From assembly GCA_947503655.1 (NCBI GenBank), contig CANNEP010000020.1, positions 1-42,518 of the forward strand: a DNA stretch of 42,518 nt, in the 5' to 3' direction. The notes beneath the pieces were generated by a model. The model was given only the letters and a program-made list of their open reading frames with translations, had not been told where the DNA came from and made no database searches. Both the position numbers and the translations under genes were made by a program. The stretch is from an uncultured Microbacterium sp. (GTDB taxonomy: Bacteria; Actinomycetota; Actinomycetes; Actinomycetales; Microbacteriaceae). Of the stretch, positions 1-7,870 are shown one piece after another. The first letter of the stretch is position 1; the number at the start of each line of letters is the position of its first letter.

Positions 1-30
1 AAACAGCGCACTCCGCGCACGGCTTGCACA

Positions 31-44
31 TGGTTCCGGAACCA
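31..44. repeat. Perfect palindrome of two TGGTTCCG octamers
   Basis: TGGTTCCGGAACCA is a 14-base perfect palindrome in which two copies of the dispersed octamer overlap head to head by two bases. It lies in the leader before the first gene. It is too short and has no loop, so it is unlikely to act as a terminator by itself. Confidence 0.8.
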
Positions 45-64
45 GCAGAAAAGAAGGAAGCGTA

Positions 65-385
65 ATGGGCGTTCTGTTGTATGGGCACCCAGATAGCCCC
101 ATCGAGATCGAAGATCGCGCACTCGCCCACTTGAAGGTCGTCATCACGACGAAACTCCGTCGCGGTGAGAGCTTCACGCTGTCATGGATTCACCCGCAAG
201 AAGATGACGGCGGGCGCAGCACGATCTGGTTGCACGCGGCGATTCCGCTCCGCTTCATTTTTGATTCGCCTGAACCGGCGGAGCTGAGCCCCACGTGGCT
301 GGAAGAACTCGCGCGCTCGGCGCATTCGACGGGTGGCATCATGTTGGTGGCTGAACACTTCGAAGCGCCCAACGCCGCTGACTAG
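65..385 (+). CDS. Small DUF7882-like protein of unknown function
   Basis: This 106-residue protein has no signal peptide or membrane segment. It opens with MG.LLYG and then IEIEDR.LAHL, a layout I associate with small Microbacteriaceae proteins of the DUF7882 type, which are sometimes mislabelled as ATP-dependent DNA ligase. No ligase motif is visible, so no enzymatic role is assigned. The start is supported by an AAGGAAG ribosome-binding site four to five bases before the ATG. The upstream leader holds a perfect palindrome of the dispersed TGGTTCCG octamer at 31-44. The gene converges on the carboxylate-amine ligase gene, and the two stop codons share one CTAG at 382-385. The family call is from memory of the N-terminal pattern and is moderately sure. 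That the frame is coding is more certain. Confidence 0.75.
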   Translation: MGVLLYGHPDSPIEIEDRALAHLKVVITTKLRRGESFTLSWIHPQEDDGGRSTIWLHAAIPLRFIFDSPEPAELSPTWLEELARSAHSTGGIMLVAEHFEAPNAAD

Positions 386-1461
386 TCAGTGGTCATACGC
401 ATGCAGTCGCGGTAGAGCTCGCTGAGTTGTGGGAGCCCTTGAGCGAACGCTTCCCTTTGCATCGTCGCCCCGTCTCGACCAGCAGTGATCTGGTCAATCT
501 CGTTCATGACGAATGGCGGGGCCTGTTGGTCGCTGTCGCGCACCAACGCCGTGAGGTGCGACAAGGCCGCGACGCTGGGGGAATGCGACCGACTTCCGGG
601 GTAGTACAGTCCATCGTTCAACCCGTGGCGTGCAGCGTGCCACAGTTCGGCGTCAAGAATGTGGTGCCGTTCGGGGATTTCGCGCGTACTGTGGCGGAGC
701 TCGCTATCGACCAACGCCCTCATCACCATGGCGATCGAAACGGCGCGTGCCGCGGTGAGTTGCGCGTCACTAATGCGCAGCTCGACTGTGGGGAGCTTCT
801 CTGACACGCGCACGCTCCAGCTGGCGGTGTTGTAGAGCTGCGTGGCACCGAGGCCGATGAGCCGTTCGCGCAGCCGGTCGTGATCTTCTTTGTCTTCGTA
901 GATCGGTGGGATTCCGTTGGTGGTCCAACGCCGCGTTTGGATTGACCGCCAGCTGTGAAAGCTGGTGTCGATGCCGTTCCAGAATGGCGAGTTGGCTGAG
1001 ATGGCCAGCAGTGCAGGGAGCCACGATCGGACGACTCCGAGGGCTCGCACCCGGTCATCGGGATCGTCAACGCCCACGTGAACGTGCATGCCGTTGAGAA
1101 GGTGTTCGCCGGCGAGGCGGCCTACGTCTGTCGCGATCTGGTGGTAGCGCGCTGACGTGGGTTCGATGCGGGATCGACCCGCCTCGAATGGCGTTCCCGA
1201 CGGAACCACGACAAGACCCCGATGTTCGGCCCAGGCTTGCGCCGTGGTCCGAAACGCGGTGAGCTCTTCGAGCGCCTGTGTGGCATCGGTGCAGATGCCG
1301 GTGGCGAACTCAATTTGGCAATCGAGAAACTCGGCAGTGACAGTGCCCGGGAGATCGCGCGACCGAAGGTCTTCGATGGCGTCATGTGCCACATTGACCG
1401 GCGTGAGTGACTCAGCATCCGCGATCATGAATTCTTCTTCGATACCAAATGATCGCGTCAT
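382..1461 (-). CDS. YbdK-type carboxylate-amine ligase (glutamate-cysteine ligase 2 family)
   Basis: The 359-residue product matches the GCS2/YbdK family in length and motifs: an N-terminal FGIEEEF metal and ATP-binding signature (about residues 5-11), a central NGMHVHVG block, and the SPFWNG...W stretch that follows it. Family members join an amino acid to a carboxylate with ATP. E. coli YbdK has weak glutamate-cysteine ligase activity and its true substrate is unsettled, so the exact reaction here is unknown. The protein should be cytosolic. The ATG at 1461 has an AAAAGG ribosome-binding site. The gene is monocistronic and converges on the small gene to its left with overlapping stops. No cofactor-biosynthesis partner adjoins it. 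Confidence 0.9.
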   Translation of the reverse strand: MTRSFGIEEEFMIADAESLTPVNVAHDAIEDLRSRDLPGTVTAEFLDCQIEFATGICTDATQALEELTAFRTTAQAWAEHRGLVVVPSGTPFEAGRSRIEPTSARYHQIATDVGRLAGEHLLNGMHVHVGVDDPDDRVRALGVVRSWLPALLAISANSPFWNGIDTSFHSWRSIQTRRWTTNGIPPIYEDKEDHDRLRERLIGLGATQLYNTASWSVRVSEKLPTVELRISDAQLTAARAVSIAMVMRALVDSELRHSTREIPERHHILDAELWHAARHGLNDGLYYPGSRSHSPSVAALSHLTALVRDSDQQAPPFVMNEIDQITAGRDGATMQREAFAQGLPQLSELYRDCMRMTTD

Positions 1462-1652
1462 GAGCGGGCACCTTTTCTGTCAAAACGGGGGAGTGTCTGT
1501 ACTCTGGCGGGCCGAGCGGTGCTTGGTCTAACCGGTTGACAGAGAACCCTTCGGTGTGCTTCTCGGGCGCGCCATCAGAGAGCAAGACTGCTGTCAAGGG
1601 GGTGCCCAAGGCGGAACACGGTTGAGAGGTTAGAGGCATCGAAGGGAGAACC

Positions 1653-1853
1653 ATGTTGCCTGACATTCACACGTGGTGGCCGCAACTGAGTATCGAAGCG
1701 AAGCACGCCATTTGGGAGTCGCCCAATGAGGCGGTGCCGGCCTCAGCACTCGAGGAGATTCGTACGCTCACGGGCTACGCCGCTACGGGTGACGAAACAC
1801 TGAGTGACGATGACCGCCAGTTCATTGAGACGCAACGCGAACCAGTTGATTGA
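1653..1853 (+). CDS. Small acidic hypothetical protein (66 aa)
   Basis: I do not recognise this 66-residue protein. It is acidic and rich in Asp and Glu, with an aromatic patch (HTWWPQL) near the start and a predicted helical body. It has no cysteines, signal peptide or membrane segment. A GGGAGAACC ribosome-binding site lies just before the ATG, which makes translation likely. Its stop codon sits nine bases before the start of the next gene, a Rho_N-domain protein, so the two are probably co-transcribed. The 190 bases upstream contain no other gene and should hold the promoter. A promoter-like TTAGAG lies near 1630 but is not convincing. Confidence 0.65.
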   Translation: MLPDIHTWWPQLSIEAKHAIWESPNEAVPASALEEIRTLTGYAATGDETLSDDDRQFIETQREPVD

Positions 1854-1861
1854 GGTGTGCA

Positions 1862-2119
1862 ATGCCGAACCCGCAGATTAAAGATGAAGAGGTTTACGAA
1901 GCGCTCCGCCGCGACGGCGCCTCGAAACAGAAGGCCGCCCGCATTGCGAACGCGAGCGCGCGCGATGGGCGCTCGGCGGTGGGTAAGCGCGGGGGAGAAG
2001 CAGAACCATACGATGAGTGGACAGTCCCAGAACTGCGGAAGCGGGCGAAAGAGTTGGGGCTCACCGGCTACTCGAAACTCCGCAAACGAGACCTCATCGC
2101 GAAGCTGCGCGATGGGTGA
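1862..2119 (+). CDS. Small basic protein with C-terminal Rho_N (SAP-like) domain
   Basis: This 85-residue protein has two parts. The first 40 or so residues form a charged helix-turn region (EEVYEALRRDG.SKQKAARIANA) seen in DUF7218-type proteins. The last 35 form a Rho_N/SAP-like helix-extension-helix (W.VPELRKRAKELGL.GYSKLRK.DLIAKLR). Such domains bind nucleic acid, so a nucleoid or RNA-associated role is likely but unproven. An in-frame TTG at 1850 would overlap the preceding gene. The ATG at 1862 is preferred because GAGGTG at 1853-1858 is correctly spaced from it. It is probably co-transcribed with the 66-residue gene upstream. Confidence 0.8.
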   Translation: MPNPQIKDEEVYEALRRDGASKQKAARIANASARDGRSAVGKRGGEAEPYDEWTVPELRKRAKELGLTGYSKLRKRDLIAKLRDG

Positions 2120-2176
2120 TCGTCTTAAATCAACGTTGTCTGTGTGGGAAACGCCAATTGAACGGTGCCTGTGCCA

Positions 2177-2182
2177 TAGGAT
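2177..2182 (+). promoter_or_regulatory. -10 element TAGGAT of a leaderless promoter (ANTAR regulator)
   Basis: TAGGAT ends six bases before the GTG at 2189, so transcription should start on the start codon. No separate ribosome-binding site is visible. Confidence 0.6.
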
Positions 2183-2188
2183 TGAGCG

Positions 2189-2809
2189 GTGACCGATCAG
2201 GAACAAACCGAAGCTACCTCAGCGCCCGCCCCCCGCCGCGTGGTCGTCGCCGAAGACGAGTCGCTCATTCGCCTCGACATCGTCGAGATTCTCCGAGACA
2301 ACGGTTTTGACGTTGTCGGTGAGGCTGGTGACGGTGAAACCGCCGTTCAGCTCGCGACCGAGTTGCGCCCTGATCTGGTGATCATGGACGTGAAGATGCC
2401 CCAAATGGACGGCATCACGGCCGCTGAGAAGCTCAGCAAGAACCACATCGCGCCCGTCGTGCTCCTCACCGCTTTCAGCCAGAAGGAGCTCGTTGAGCGT
2501 GCCAGCGAAGCCGGTGCCCTTGCCTACGTCGTGAAGCCGTTTACGCCGAACGACCTGCTCCCGGCGATCGAAATCGCCCTCGCCCGCTACGAGCAGATCA
2601 TCACGCTCGAAGCCGAGGTCGCCGACATGGTCGAGCGCTTCGAAACCCGCAAGCTTGTCGACCGCGCGAAGGGCCTTCTCAACGAGAAGATGGGCCTGAG
2701 CGAGCCCGAGGCATTCCGCTGGATTCAGAAGGCATCGATGGACCGACGCCTGACCATGCAGGACGTTGCGAAGGCAATCATCGACCAGCTGTCCCCGAAG
2801 AAGGACTAG
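2189..2809 (+). CDS. ANTAR-domain response regulator (PdtaR-like)
   Basis: The 206-residue protein has an N-terminal receiver domain (about residues 16-130) and a C-terminal ANTAR RNA-binding domain (about 140-200), the arrangement of mycobacterial PdtaR (Rv1626). The receiver is complete: acidic pair E22-D23, phospho-acceptor D67 in DLVIMDVKMP, T94 and K116. The ANTAR region shows LVDRAKGLLNEKMGLSEPEAF..I and ends near KKD. Family members bind paired RNA hairpins near terminators and act as phosphorylation-controlled antiterminators. The cognate PdtaS-like kinase is not in this window. The GTG start is placed by a -10 element six bases upstream, which implies a leaderless mRNA. A strong hairpin terminator follows at once. 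Confidence 0.9.
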   Translation: MTDQEQTEATSAPAPRRVVVAEDESLIRLDIVEILRDNGFDVVGEAGDGETAVQLATELRPDLVIMDVKMPQMDGITAAEKLSKNHIAPVVLLTAFSQKELVERASEAGALAYVVKPFTPNDLLPAIEIALARYEQIITLEAEVADMVERFETRKLVDRAKGLLNEKMGLSEPEAFRWIQKASMDRRLTMQDVAKAIIDQLSPKKD

Positions 2810-2823
2810 CAAACAAGACTTAC

Positions 2824-2856
2824 ACGAATGGCCACCCCGCAAGGGTGGCCATTCGT
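2824..2856. terminator. 14-bp hairpin terminator between convergent genes
   Basis: Arms 2824-2837 and 2843-2856 are perfectly complementary around a five-base loop CGCAA. The hairpin lies between the ANTAR regulator and the convergent thioesterase and can serve both. The T-run is weak on either side. An inverted pair of TGGTTCCG octamers follows seven bases later. Confidence 0.8.
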
Positions 2857-2862
2857 CGTTAA

Positions 2863-2879
2863 CGGAACCAGTGGTTCCG
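2863..2879. repeat. Inverted pair of dispersed octamers
   Basis: CGGAACCA and TGGTTCCG face each other with one base between them, directly after the terminator hairpin at 2824-2856. Inverted uptake sequences at transcription ends are typical of Neisseria. The same geometry recurs at 38277-38298. Confidence 0.8.
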
Positions 2880-2892
2880 CTCGCAAAAACAG

Positions 2893-3330
2893 TTAGCGCT
2901 GGTCGATGATCGCGTTGGTGATGCGAATCGTGGAGCAGCGGCGGCCTTCTTCGTCGGTGATGATGATCTCGTGCACGGCGAGGCTGCGGCCGACGTGGAT
3001 TGGCGTGCAGGTGCCGGTGACGAAGCCGGCGCGCACCGAGCGCGTGTGGGTCGCGTTAATGTCGACGCCAACGGCGAGCTTTCCGGGGCCGGCGAGCAGG
3101 TTCGCATGCATCGAGCCGAGCGATTCGCCGAGAACGACGTACGCGCCACCGTGGATAAGGCCGACGGGCTGCGTGTTTCCCAGGGCCGGCATGGTCGCGA
3201 CCGCGTGATCCTTGTCGAACGCGGTCATGACGATCTCCATGCGCTCGGCGAGCGCTCCCATGCCGCGGGTTTGCACCCACTCGAGAGGGTTCTCGTACAG
3301 CTCGGCGAGGTGGTCGTTATTCGTGGGCAT
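2893..3330 (-). CDS. PaaI-type hotdog-fold thioesterase
   Basis: This 145-residue protein has the length and central motif of PaaI/menI-like acyl-CoA thioesterases: HGGAYVVLGES at residues 60-70, with the likely catalytic acid E69 in the long hotdog helix, and a C-terminal beta strand containing RISTNAIIDQ-like sequence. Family members hydrolyse aryl or acyl-CoA thioesters such as phenylacetyl-CoA or 1,4-dihydroxy-2-naphthoyl-CoA. The substrate cannot be read from the sequence, and no menaquinone or phenylacetate genes lie nearby. The ATG at 3330 is preceded by an AGGAGG ribosome-binding site. The gene is divergent from polA across 46 bases and ends close to the shared terminator. Confidence 0.85.
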   Translation of the reverse strand: MPTNNDHLAELYENPLEWVQTRGMGALAERMEIVMTAFDKDHAVATMPALGNTQPVGLIHGGAYVVLGESLGSMHANLLAGPGKLAVGVDINATHTRSVRAGFVTGTCTPIHVGRSLAVHEIIITDEEGRRCSTIRITNAIIDQR

Positions 3331-3347
3331 TGATGTTCCTCCTGCGC

Positions 3348-3370
3348 TCGTCGGTATCCCTCGTTAGGCT
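3348..3370 (+). promoter_or_regulatory. Candidate PafBC-type (RecA-independent) damage promoter of polA
   Basis: TCGTCGGTA at 3348-3356, eight bases, then TAGGCT at 3365-3370. This matches the actinobacterial RecA-NDp motif TTGTCRGTG-N8-TANNNT at seven of nine positions, with the exact spacer and -10. TAGGCT ends six bases before the GTG of polA, so the transcript would be leaderless. The GGAGG at 3371-3375 is too close to the GTG to act as a ribosome-binding site. Confidence 0.55.
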
Positions 3371-3376
3371 GGAGGG

Positions 3377-6007
3377 GTGACGGACTCCGAAAAGCCTACC
3401 CTTCTTGTTGTCGACGGCCATTCCTTGGCTTTCCGCGCGTTTTACGCGCTTCCGGTCGAAAATTTCACGACCAAAGACAACCAACACACCAACGCGATTT
3501 ACGGCTTCTTGTCGATGCTCGTCAACCTGATCAAGAACGAGAAGCCAACGCACATCGCCGTTGCCTTTGACGTTTCGCGTCAGTCGTTCCGTACCCGCGA
3601 ATACGCGGAGTACAAGGGCACCCGCAACGAGACTCCGCCGGAGTTTTCTGGGCAGATTCCGCTGTTGCAGGAGACCCTGGGCGCGATGAACATCACGGTG
3701 CTGACGAAAGAAGATTTCGAGGCCGACGACATTCTCGCGACCCTCGCGACGCAGGGTGCTGACGAGGGCTACAACGTGCTCGTCGTCTCCGGCGACCGCG
3801 ACTCGATCCAGATGGTGAACGACAAGGTCACGCTGCTGTACCCGTCGGTTCAGGGTGTGTCGCAGCTCAAGCGCTACGACCCTGAAACGGTGATGGAGCG
3901 CTACGGCGTGCCGCCGCACCAGTACCCCGACATCGCGGCCCTCGTCGGTGAGACGAGCGATAACCTGCCCGGCGTTCCCAAGGTGGGGGAGAAGACCGCG
4001 GTCAAGTGGCTGACGCAGTTCGGTACGCTCGACGCCATTCTCGAGCGCGCTGACGAAATCAAGGGCGTCGTGGGCAACAACCTGCGCGAGCACATGGATG
4101 ATGTACGCCGCAACCGCAAGCTCAACCGTCTCCTCACCGACGTTGAGCTTGACGTGAAGCCGGCTGACCTCGCGGTGCAGCCGATCGATGCGCAGGCCGT
4201 GCGCGATATGTTTGCGCGCCTTGAGTTCCGCACGCTGTTGCCGCGCGTCTTCGAAGCGACCGGTGCGGTGGCTGAGGAGTCTGCTCCGGAACCATCACTG
4301 CCTGTTCCTGAAGCCCGTCAGGTTGACGCTGCGGGTGCGGCTGCGTGGCTCGCAGCTAATTCGTCGGCACCTGTCGGTGTCACGGTGACGGTGCTCGACG
4401 GTACGCCGTCGCGCGTTGGTGTTGCCACGCTCGCTGAAGCGATTGAATTCGACTGGACCGACGACGCGGCTGTCCAGGGCTGGCTCGAATCCGACGCCGA
4501 CAAGGTGCTTCACGACGCGAAGCCGCAGCTGAAGGCGCTTCGCCGCGTGGGCGCCGACCTGGGCGCGCTCACCTTCGACACGAACCTCGCCGGCTGGCTC
4601 ATCCGCCCGAGCTACCCCGACAAGACGCTCGCCGACCTCGTCGATCGGTACCTGGGGGAGAAGCTCCCCGAGGCCGACCCGACGCAGCTTGTTCCCGAAA
4701 CCGAGGGCGCAACGCCCGGCCAGCTGAGCTGGTTCACGCTGCGCGTCGCCGACGTCGTGCGTGCCGACATGCCGGAGAACATTCTCAGCGTGCTCGTCGA
4801 CATCGAGCTGCCCACGCTGTCGGCACTCGCCGTCATGGAGCTCGCCGGCGTCGCTGTCTCTCACGAACTATTGAGCGGCTTTTCTGCCGAACTTGCTGAG
4901 CGTGCCGATGGCATCGCGCAGGAGGCGTACGGAACCATCGGCCGCGAGGTCAACCTGGGCTCGCCGAAGCAGCTCCAGGAGGTGCTGTTCGACGAGCTCG
5001 AACTGCCGAAGACCCGTAAGACCAAGACTGGCTACTCGACTGACGCTGCGGCTCTCGCCGATCTTCAGGAGAAGAGCCCGCACCCGTTCCTTGAGTTGCT
5101 GGGCCAGCACCGTGAGGCGACGAAGCTGCGCCAGATCATCGAATCGCTCGACAGCGCGATTAAGCCCGATCACCGTGTGCACACGACGTACGTGCAGACC
5201 GGTAGCCAGACCGGCCGCCTGTCGAGCACCGACCCCAACCTGCAGAACATCCCGGTTCGTACGCAGGAGTCGCGTCGCATTCGCCAGGCGTTCGAAGTCG
5301 GCGAGGGCTACGAGACGCTTCTTACCGCCGACTACTCGCAGATTGAAATGCGCATCATGGCGCACTTGTCGGAAGACCCGGGCCTGATCGAAGCGTTTAA
5401 CTCAGGCGAAGACCTGCACCGCTTTGTGGGCTCGCGCGTGTTCGGGGTTGACCCGAGCGAAGTCACCCCTGCGATGCGCACGAAGGTCAAGGCGATGTCG
5501 TATGGCCTCGTCTACGGACTCTCGGCATTCGGTCTGTCGAAGCAGTTGCGCATTGAGCAGTCTGAAGCCAAGCAACTGATGGTGGAGTACTTCAACCGTT
5601 TCGGTGCCGTGCGCGACTACCTGCGTGCGTCGGTACAGCAGGCCAAGATCGACGGCTACACCGAGACGATCTTCGGTCGTCGTCGTCCGTTCCCTGACCT
5701 GTCGAGCCCGAACCGTGTGCTCCGTGAAAACGCCGAGCGTGCGGCACTCAACTCGCCGATTCAGGGCAGCGCCGCCGACATCATGAAGATCGCGCTGTTC
5801 CACATTCACCAAGACCTCCGTGCAGCAGACCTGCGTTCGCGCGTTCTGTTGCAGATCCACGACGAACTCGTGGTCGAGGTCGCGCCGGGTGAATGGGAGG
5901 CGACGGAGAAGATCGTGCGCACCCGTATGGGTGACGCGGCGAGCCTCTCGGTGCCGCTCGACGTTCAGGTCGGCCGCGGCCCCAACTGGGACGCCGCCGG
6001 CCACTAG
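3377..6007 (+). CDS. polA: DNA polymerase I
   Basis: The 876-residue protein is full length. Residues 1-290 form the 5'-3' exonuclease (DGHSLAFRAFYALP, FEADDILATLA, GDRDSIQM, and a helix-hairpin-helix SDNLPGVPKVGEKTA). Residues about 310-480 occupy the 3'-5' exonuclease position but lack its Asp-Thr-Glu motif, so proofreading is probably absent, as in other actinobacterial Pol I. The polymerase domain has motif A (DYSQIEMR, D652) and motif C (QIHDELV, D829). At the position equal to E. coli F762 there is a tyrosine (Y709 in AMSYGLVYG), as in mycobacterial Pol I; this residue weakens discrimination against dideoxynucleotides. It fills gaps in excision repair and removes Okazaki primers. The GTG start and a damage-type promoter are discussed in the promoter entry. 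Confidence 0.97.
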   Translation: MTDSEKPTLLVVDGHSLAFRAFYALPVENFTTKDNQHTNAIYGFLSMLVNLIKNEKPTHIAVAFDVSRQSFRTREYAEYKGTRNETPPEFSGQIPLLQETLGAMNITVLTKEDFEADDILATLATQGADEGYNVLVVSGDRDSIQMVNDKVTLLYPSVQGVSQLKRYDPETVMERYGVPPHQYPDIAALVGETSDNLPGVPKVGEKTAVKWLTQFGTLDAILERADEIKGVVGNNLREHMDDVRRNRKLNRLLTDVELDVKPADLAVQPIDAQAVRDMFARLEFRTLLPRVFEATGAVAEESAPEPSLPVPEARQVDAAGAAAWLAANSSAPVGVTVTVLDGTPSRVGVATLAEAIEFDWTDDAAVQGWLESDADKVLHDAKPQLKALRRVGADLGALTFDTNLAGWLIRPSYPDKTLADLVDRYLGEKLPEADPTQLVPETEGATPGQLSWFTLRVADVVRADMPENILSVLVDIELPTLSALAVMELAGVAVSHELLSGFSAELAERADGIAQEAYGTIGREVNLGSPKQLQEVLFDELELPKTRKTKTGYSTDAAALADLQEKSPHPFLELLGQHREATKLRQIIESLDSAIKPDHRVHTTYVQTGSQTGRLSSTDPNLQNIPVRTQESRRIRQAFEVGEGYETLLTADYSQIEMRIMAHLSEDPGLIEAFNSGEDLHRFVGSRVFGVDPSEVTPAMRTKVKAMSYGLVYGLSAFGLSKQLRIEQSEAKQLMVEYFNRFGAVRDYLRASVQQAKIDGYTETIFGRRRPFPDLSSPNRVLRENAERAALNSPIQGSAADIMKIALFHIHQDLRAADLRSRVLLQIHDELVVEVAPGEWEATEKIVRTRMGDAASLSVPLDVQVGRGPNWDAAGH

Positions 6008-6046
6008 CCGTTATGTGCCGCCCCTCCCATGGTTCCGCTTTCTCGA

Positions 6047-6052
6047 TAGGCT
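6047..6052 (+). promoter_or_regulatory. -10 element TAGGCT, leaderless promoter of the DUF885 gene
   Basis: TAGGCT ends seven bases before the ATG at 6060, with no ribosome-binding site between. A TGGTTCCG octamer lies just upstream at 6030-6037. Confidence 0.6.
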
Positions 6053-6059
6053 CAGCATC

Positions 6060-7730
6060 ATGACTGAACAACGCACTCCCACGGAGATCGACCAGATCGC
6101 CGACGCGTGGGTCGACACGCTCGCTGAACAGCTTCCTACCCTCGCCACCTACCTCGGTCGTACTGAGTACAACGACCGCTATGGCGACTACAGCCCGGCC
6201 GGACACGAAGCGCTCATTGCTGAGACTCGTTCCACGCTGGCTAAGCTGAACGCTGCGACGCCCGTCGACACCATTGACGAGGTCACCAAGACTGACCTCG
6301 CGGCCACGCTTGAACTCGACCTCGAACTTAACGACGCCAAGTGGTCGCTACGTGACCTCAACGTCATCGCATCGCCCGCGCAGGAGATCCGCAATGTGCT
6401 GGATCTCATGCCCATGGCCACCAACGATGACTGGGCCACCATCTCGACCCGCCTCAGCAACCTCGGCGGCGCTATCGACGGCTACATCGAAACGCTCCGC
6501 GAAGGCATCGCGCAGGGTTCCGTGCCGGCTCAGCGTCAGGTTCGCGAGGTCATCACGCAGGTCGAGCGCTACGCGGCAGACAACGGTTACTTCGTTGAGT
6601 TTGCCGCCGAGGCGAAGCCCGCCGACGGCGAACTTCCCGCATCGCTCGCCCGCGACCTCGCCGCCAACGCTGACGCGGCTCGTGCGGCGTACGGCAAGCT
6701 GGCGTCGTTCCTTGCTGACGAGTTGGCTCCCGCAACGCACGATGTCGACGCGGTCGGCCGCGACCTGTACGCACTGCACTCGCGCAGCTTCCTCGGTGCG
6801 ACGATTGACCTCGACGAAACCTACGAGTGGGGTATCGACGAGCTGCGCCGCATGGTGACCGAGCAGACGGCGATCGCCAACGAGATTAAGGCTGGCGCTT
6901 CGGTAGAAGAGGCTGTCGCGTTCCTCGAGCAAGACGAGTCGCGCAAGTTGCACGGCACCAAGGCGCTGCAGGAGTGGATGCAGGCAACGAGCGACAAGGC
7001 CATCGCCGACCTCGCTGCGACGCACTTCGACATCGCCGAGCCGATCCGCAAGCTTGAGTGCATGATTGCCCCCACCAAGGAGGGTGGCATTTACTACACC
7101 GGCCCGACAGACGACTTCTCGCGTCCGGGTCGCATGTGGTGGTCTGTGCCGGAGGGCGTCGACACGTTTGACACGTGGCGTGAACTCACCACGGTGTACC
7201 ACGAGGGTGTTCCGGGTCACCACCTGCAGATCGCTCAGGCGACCTACAACCGCGCCGAGCTGAACTCGTGGCGTCGTGTGCTCGCCGGAACCTCGGGTCA
7301 CGCCGAAGGCTGGGCACTGTACGCAGAGCGTCTGATGGAAGAGCTGGGCTACCTGTCTGACCCCGCTGACCGCCTCGGCATGCTGGACGGCCAGCGCATG
7401 CGCGCAGCTCGCGTCGTGCTCGACATCGGTGTGCACCTCGGCAAGCCGCGCCTCGACGGCGAAGGTATTTGGGACGCGGAGTACGCGCTCAACTTCATGC
7501 GTAAGAACGTGAACATGAGCGACCAGTTCGTCCAGTTCGAAGTCAACCGCTACCTCGGCTGGCCAGGACAAGCGCCGAGCTACAAGGTCGGCCAGCGCAT
7601 TTGGGAAAATGTGCGCGATGAGTACGCGGCCAAGCAGGGTGCGAGCTACTCGATCAAGGAGTTCCACAAGCGTGCGCTTGACCTCGGTGGTGTCGGCCTC
7701 GACACCCTGAAGAAGGCCCTGCTGGGCTAA
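6060..7730 (+). CDS. DUF885 family protein, putative zinc metallopeptidase
   Basis: The 556-residue product matches DUF885 proteins in length. Its key motif is YHEGVPGHHLQ (about residues 379-389), a histidine-glutamate-histidine signature typical of the zinc-peptidase-like core of this family, followed by a glutamate-rich helix around ...SGHAEGWALYAERLMEELG. These proteins are thought to be cytosolic or envelope-associated peptidases, but substrates are mostly unknown. No signal peptide is visible here, so a cytosolic location is inferred. The ATG at 6060 is chosen over a longer upstream frame because that frame overlaps polA, and because a TAGGCT -10 element lies seven bases before the ATG. 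A strong hairpin terminator with a TTCG loop follows. Confidence 0.85.
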   Translation: MTEQRTPTEIDQIADAWVDTLAEQLPTLATYLGRTEYNDRYGDYSPAGHEALIAETRSTLAKLNAATPVDTIDEVTKTDLAATLELDLELNDAKWSLRDLNVIASPAQEIRNVLDLMPMATNDDWATISTRLSNLGGAIDGYIETLREGIAQGSVPAQRQVREVITQVERYAADNGYFVEFAAEAKPADGELPASLARDLAANADAARAAYGKLASFLADELAPATHDVDAVGRDLYALHSRSFLGATIDLDETYEWGIDELRRMVTEQTAIANEIKAGASVEEAVAFLEQDESRKLHGTKALQEWMQATSDKAIADLAATHFDIAEPIRKLECMIAPTKEGGIYYTGPTDDFSRPGRMWWSVPEGVDTFDTWRELTTVYHEGVPGHHLQIAQATYNRAELNSWRRVLAGTSGHAEGWALYAERLMEELGYLSDPADRLGMLDGQRMRAARVVLDIGVHLGKPRLDGEGIWDAEYALNFMRKNVNMSDQFVQFEVNRYLGWPGQAPSYKVGQRIWENVRDEYAAKQGASYSIKEFHKRALDLGGVGLDTLKKALLG

Positions 7731-7741
7731 GAACCCCAGGC

Positions 7742-7777
7742 AAAGGTGGTCGAGAGGTTCGCCTCTCGGCCACCTTT
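7742..7777 (+). terminator. 16-bp hairpin terminator with TTCG loop
   Basis: Arms 7742-7757 and 7762-7777 pair fully with one G-T wobble around the stable tetraloop TTCG. It starts 12 bases after the DUF885 stop codon. An octamer copy TGGTTCCG begins two bases after the stem. Confidence 0.85.
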
Positions 7778-7832
7778 CTGGTTCCGCTCCCATTCACGGG
7801 AATGAATCCTTACCGGCTCGCGTTTCGAGTCA

Positions 7833-7838
7833 TAGGCT
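7833..7838 (+). promoter_or_regulatory. -10 element TAGGCT upstream of the LLM oxidoreductase
   Basis: TAGGCT is the same hexamer used before polA, the DUF885 gene, the MFS gene, the UvrA-like gene and tRNA-Leu. Here it is followed by a leader of about 26 bases with an AAGGAG ribosome-binding site. No clear -35 is visible. Confidence 0.5.
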
Positions 7839-7870
7839 TCACAAGCGGAGCCAGCAATTAAGGAGACACC

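Noticed and set aside
2313..2335. TTGTCGGTG inside the ANTAR regulator gene
   Set aside because: It matches the PafBC -26 element, but the hexamer eight bases later is GACGGT, it lies mid-gene, and the string follows from Val-Val-Gly codons.
4372..4393. TGTCGGTG inside polA
   Set aside because: No TANNNT at the required distance, and it is within coding sequence.
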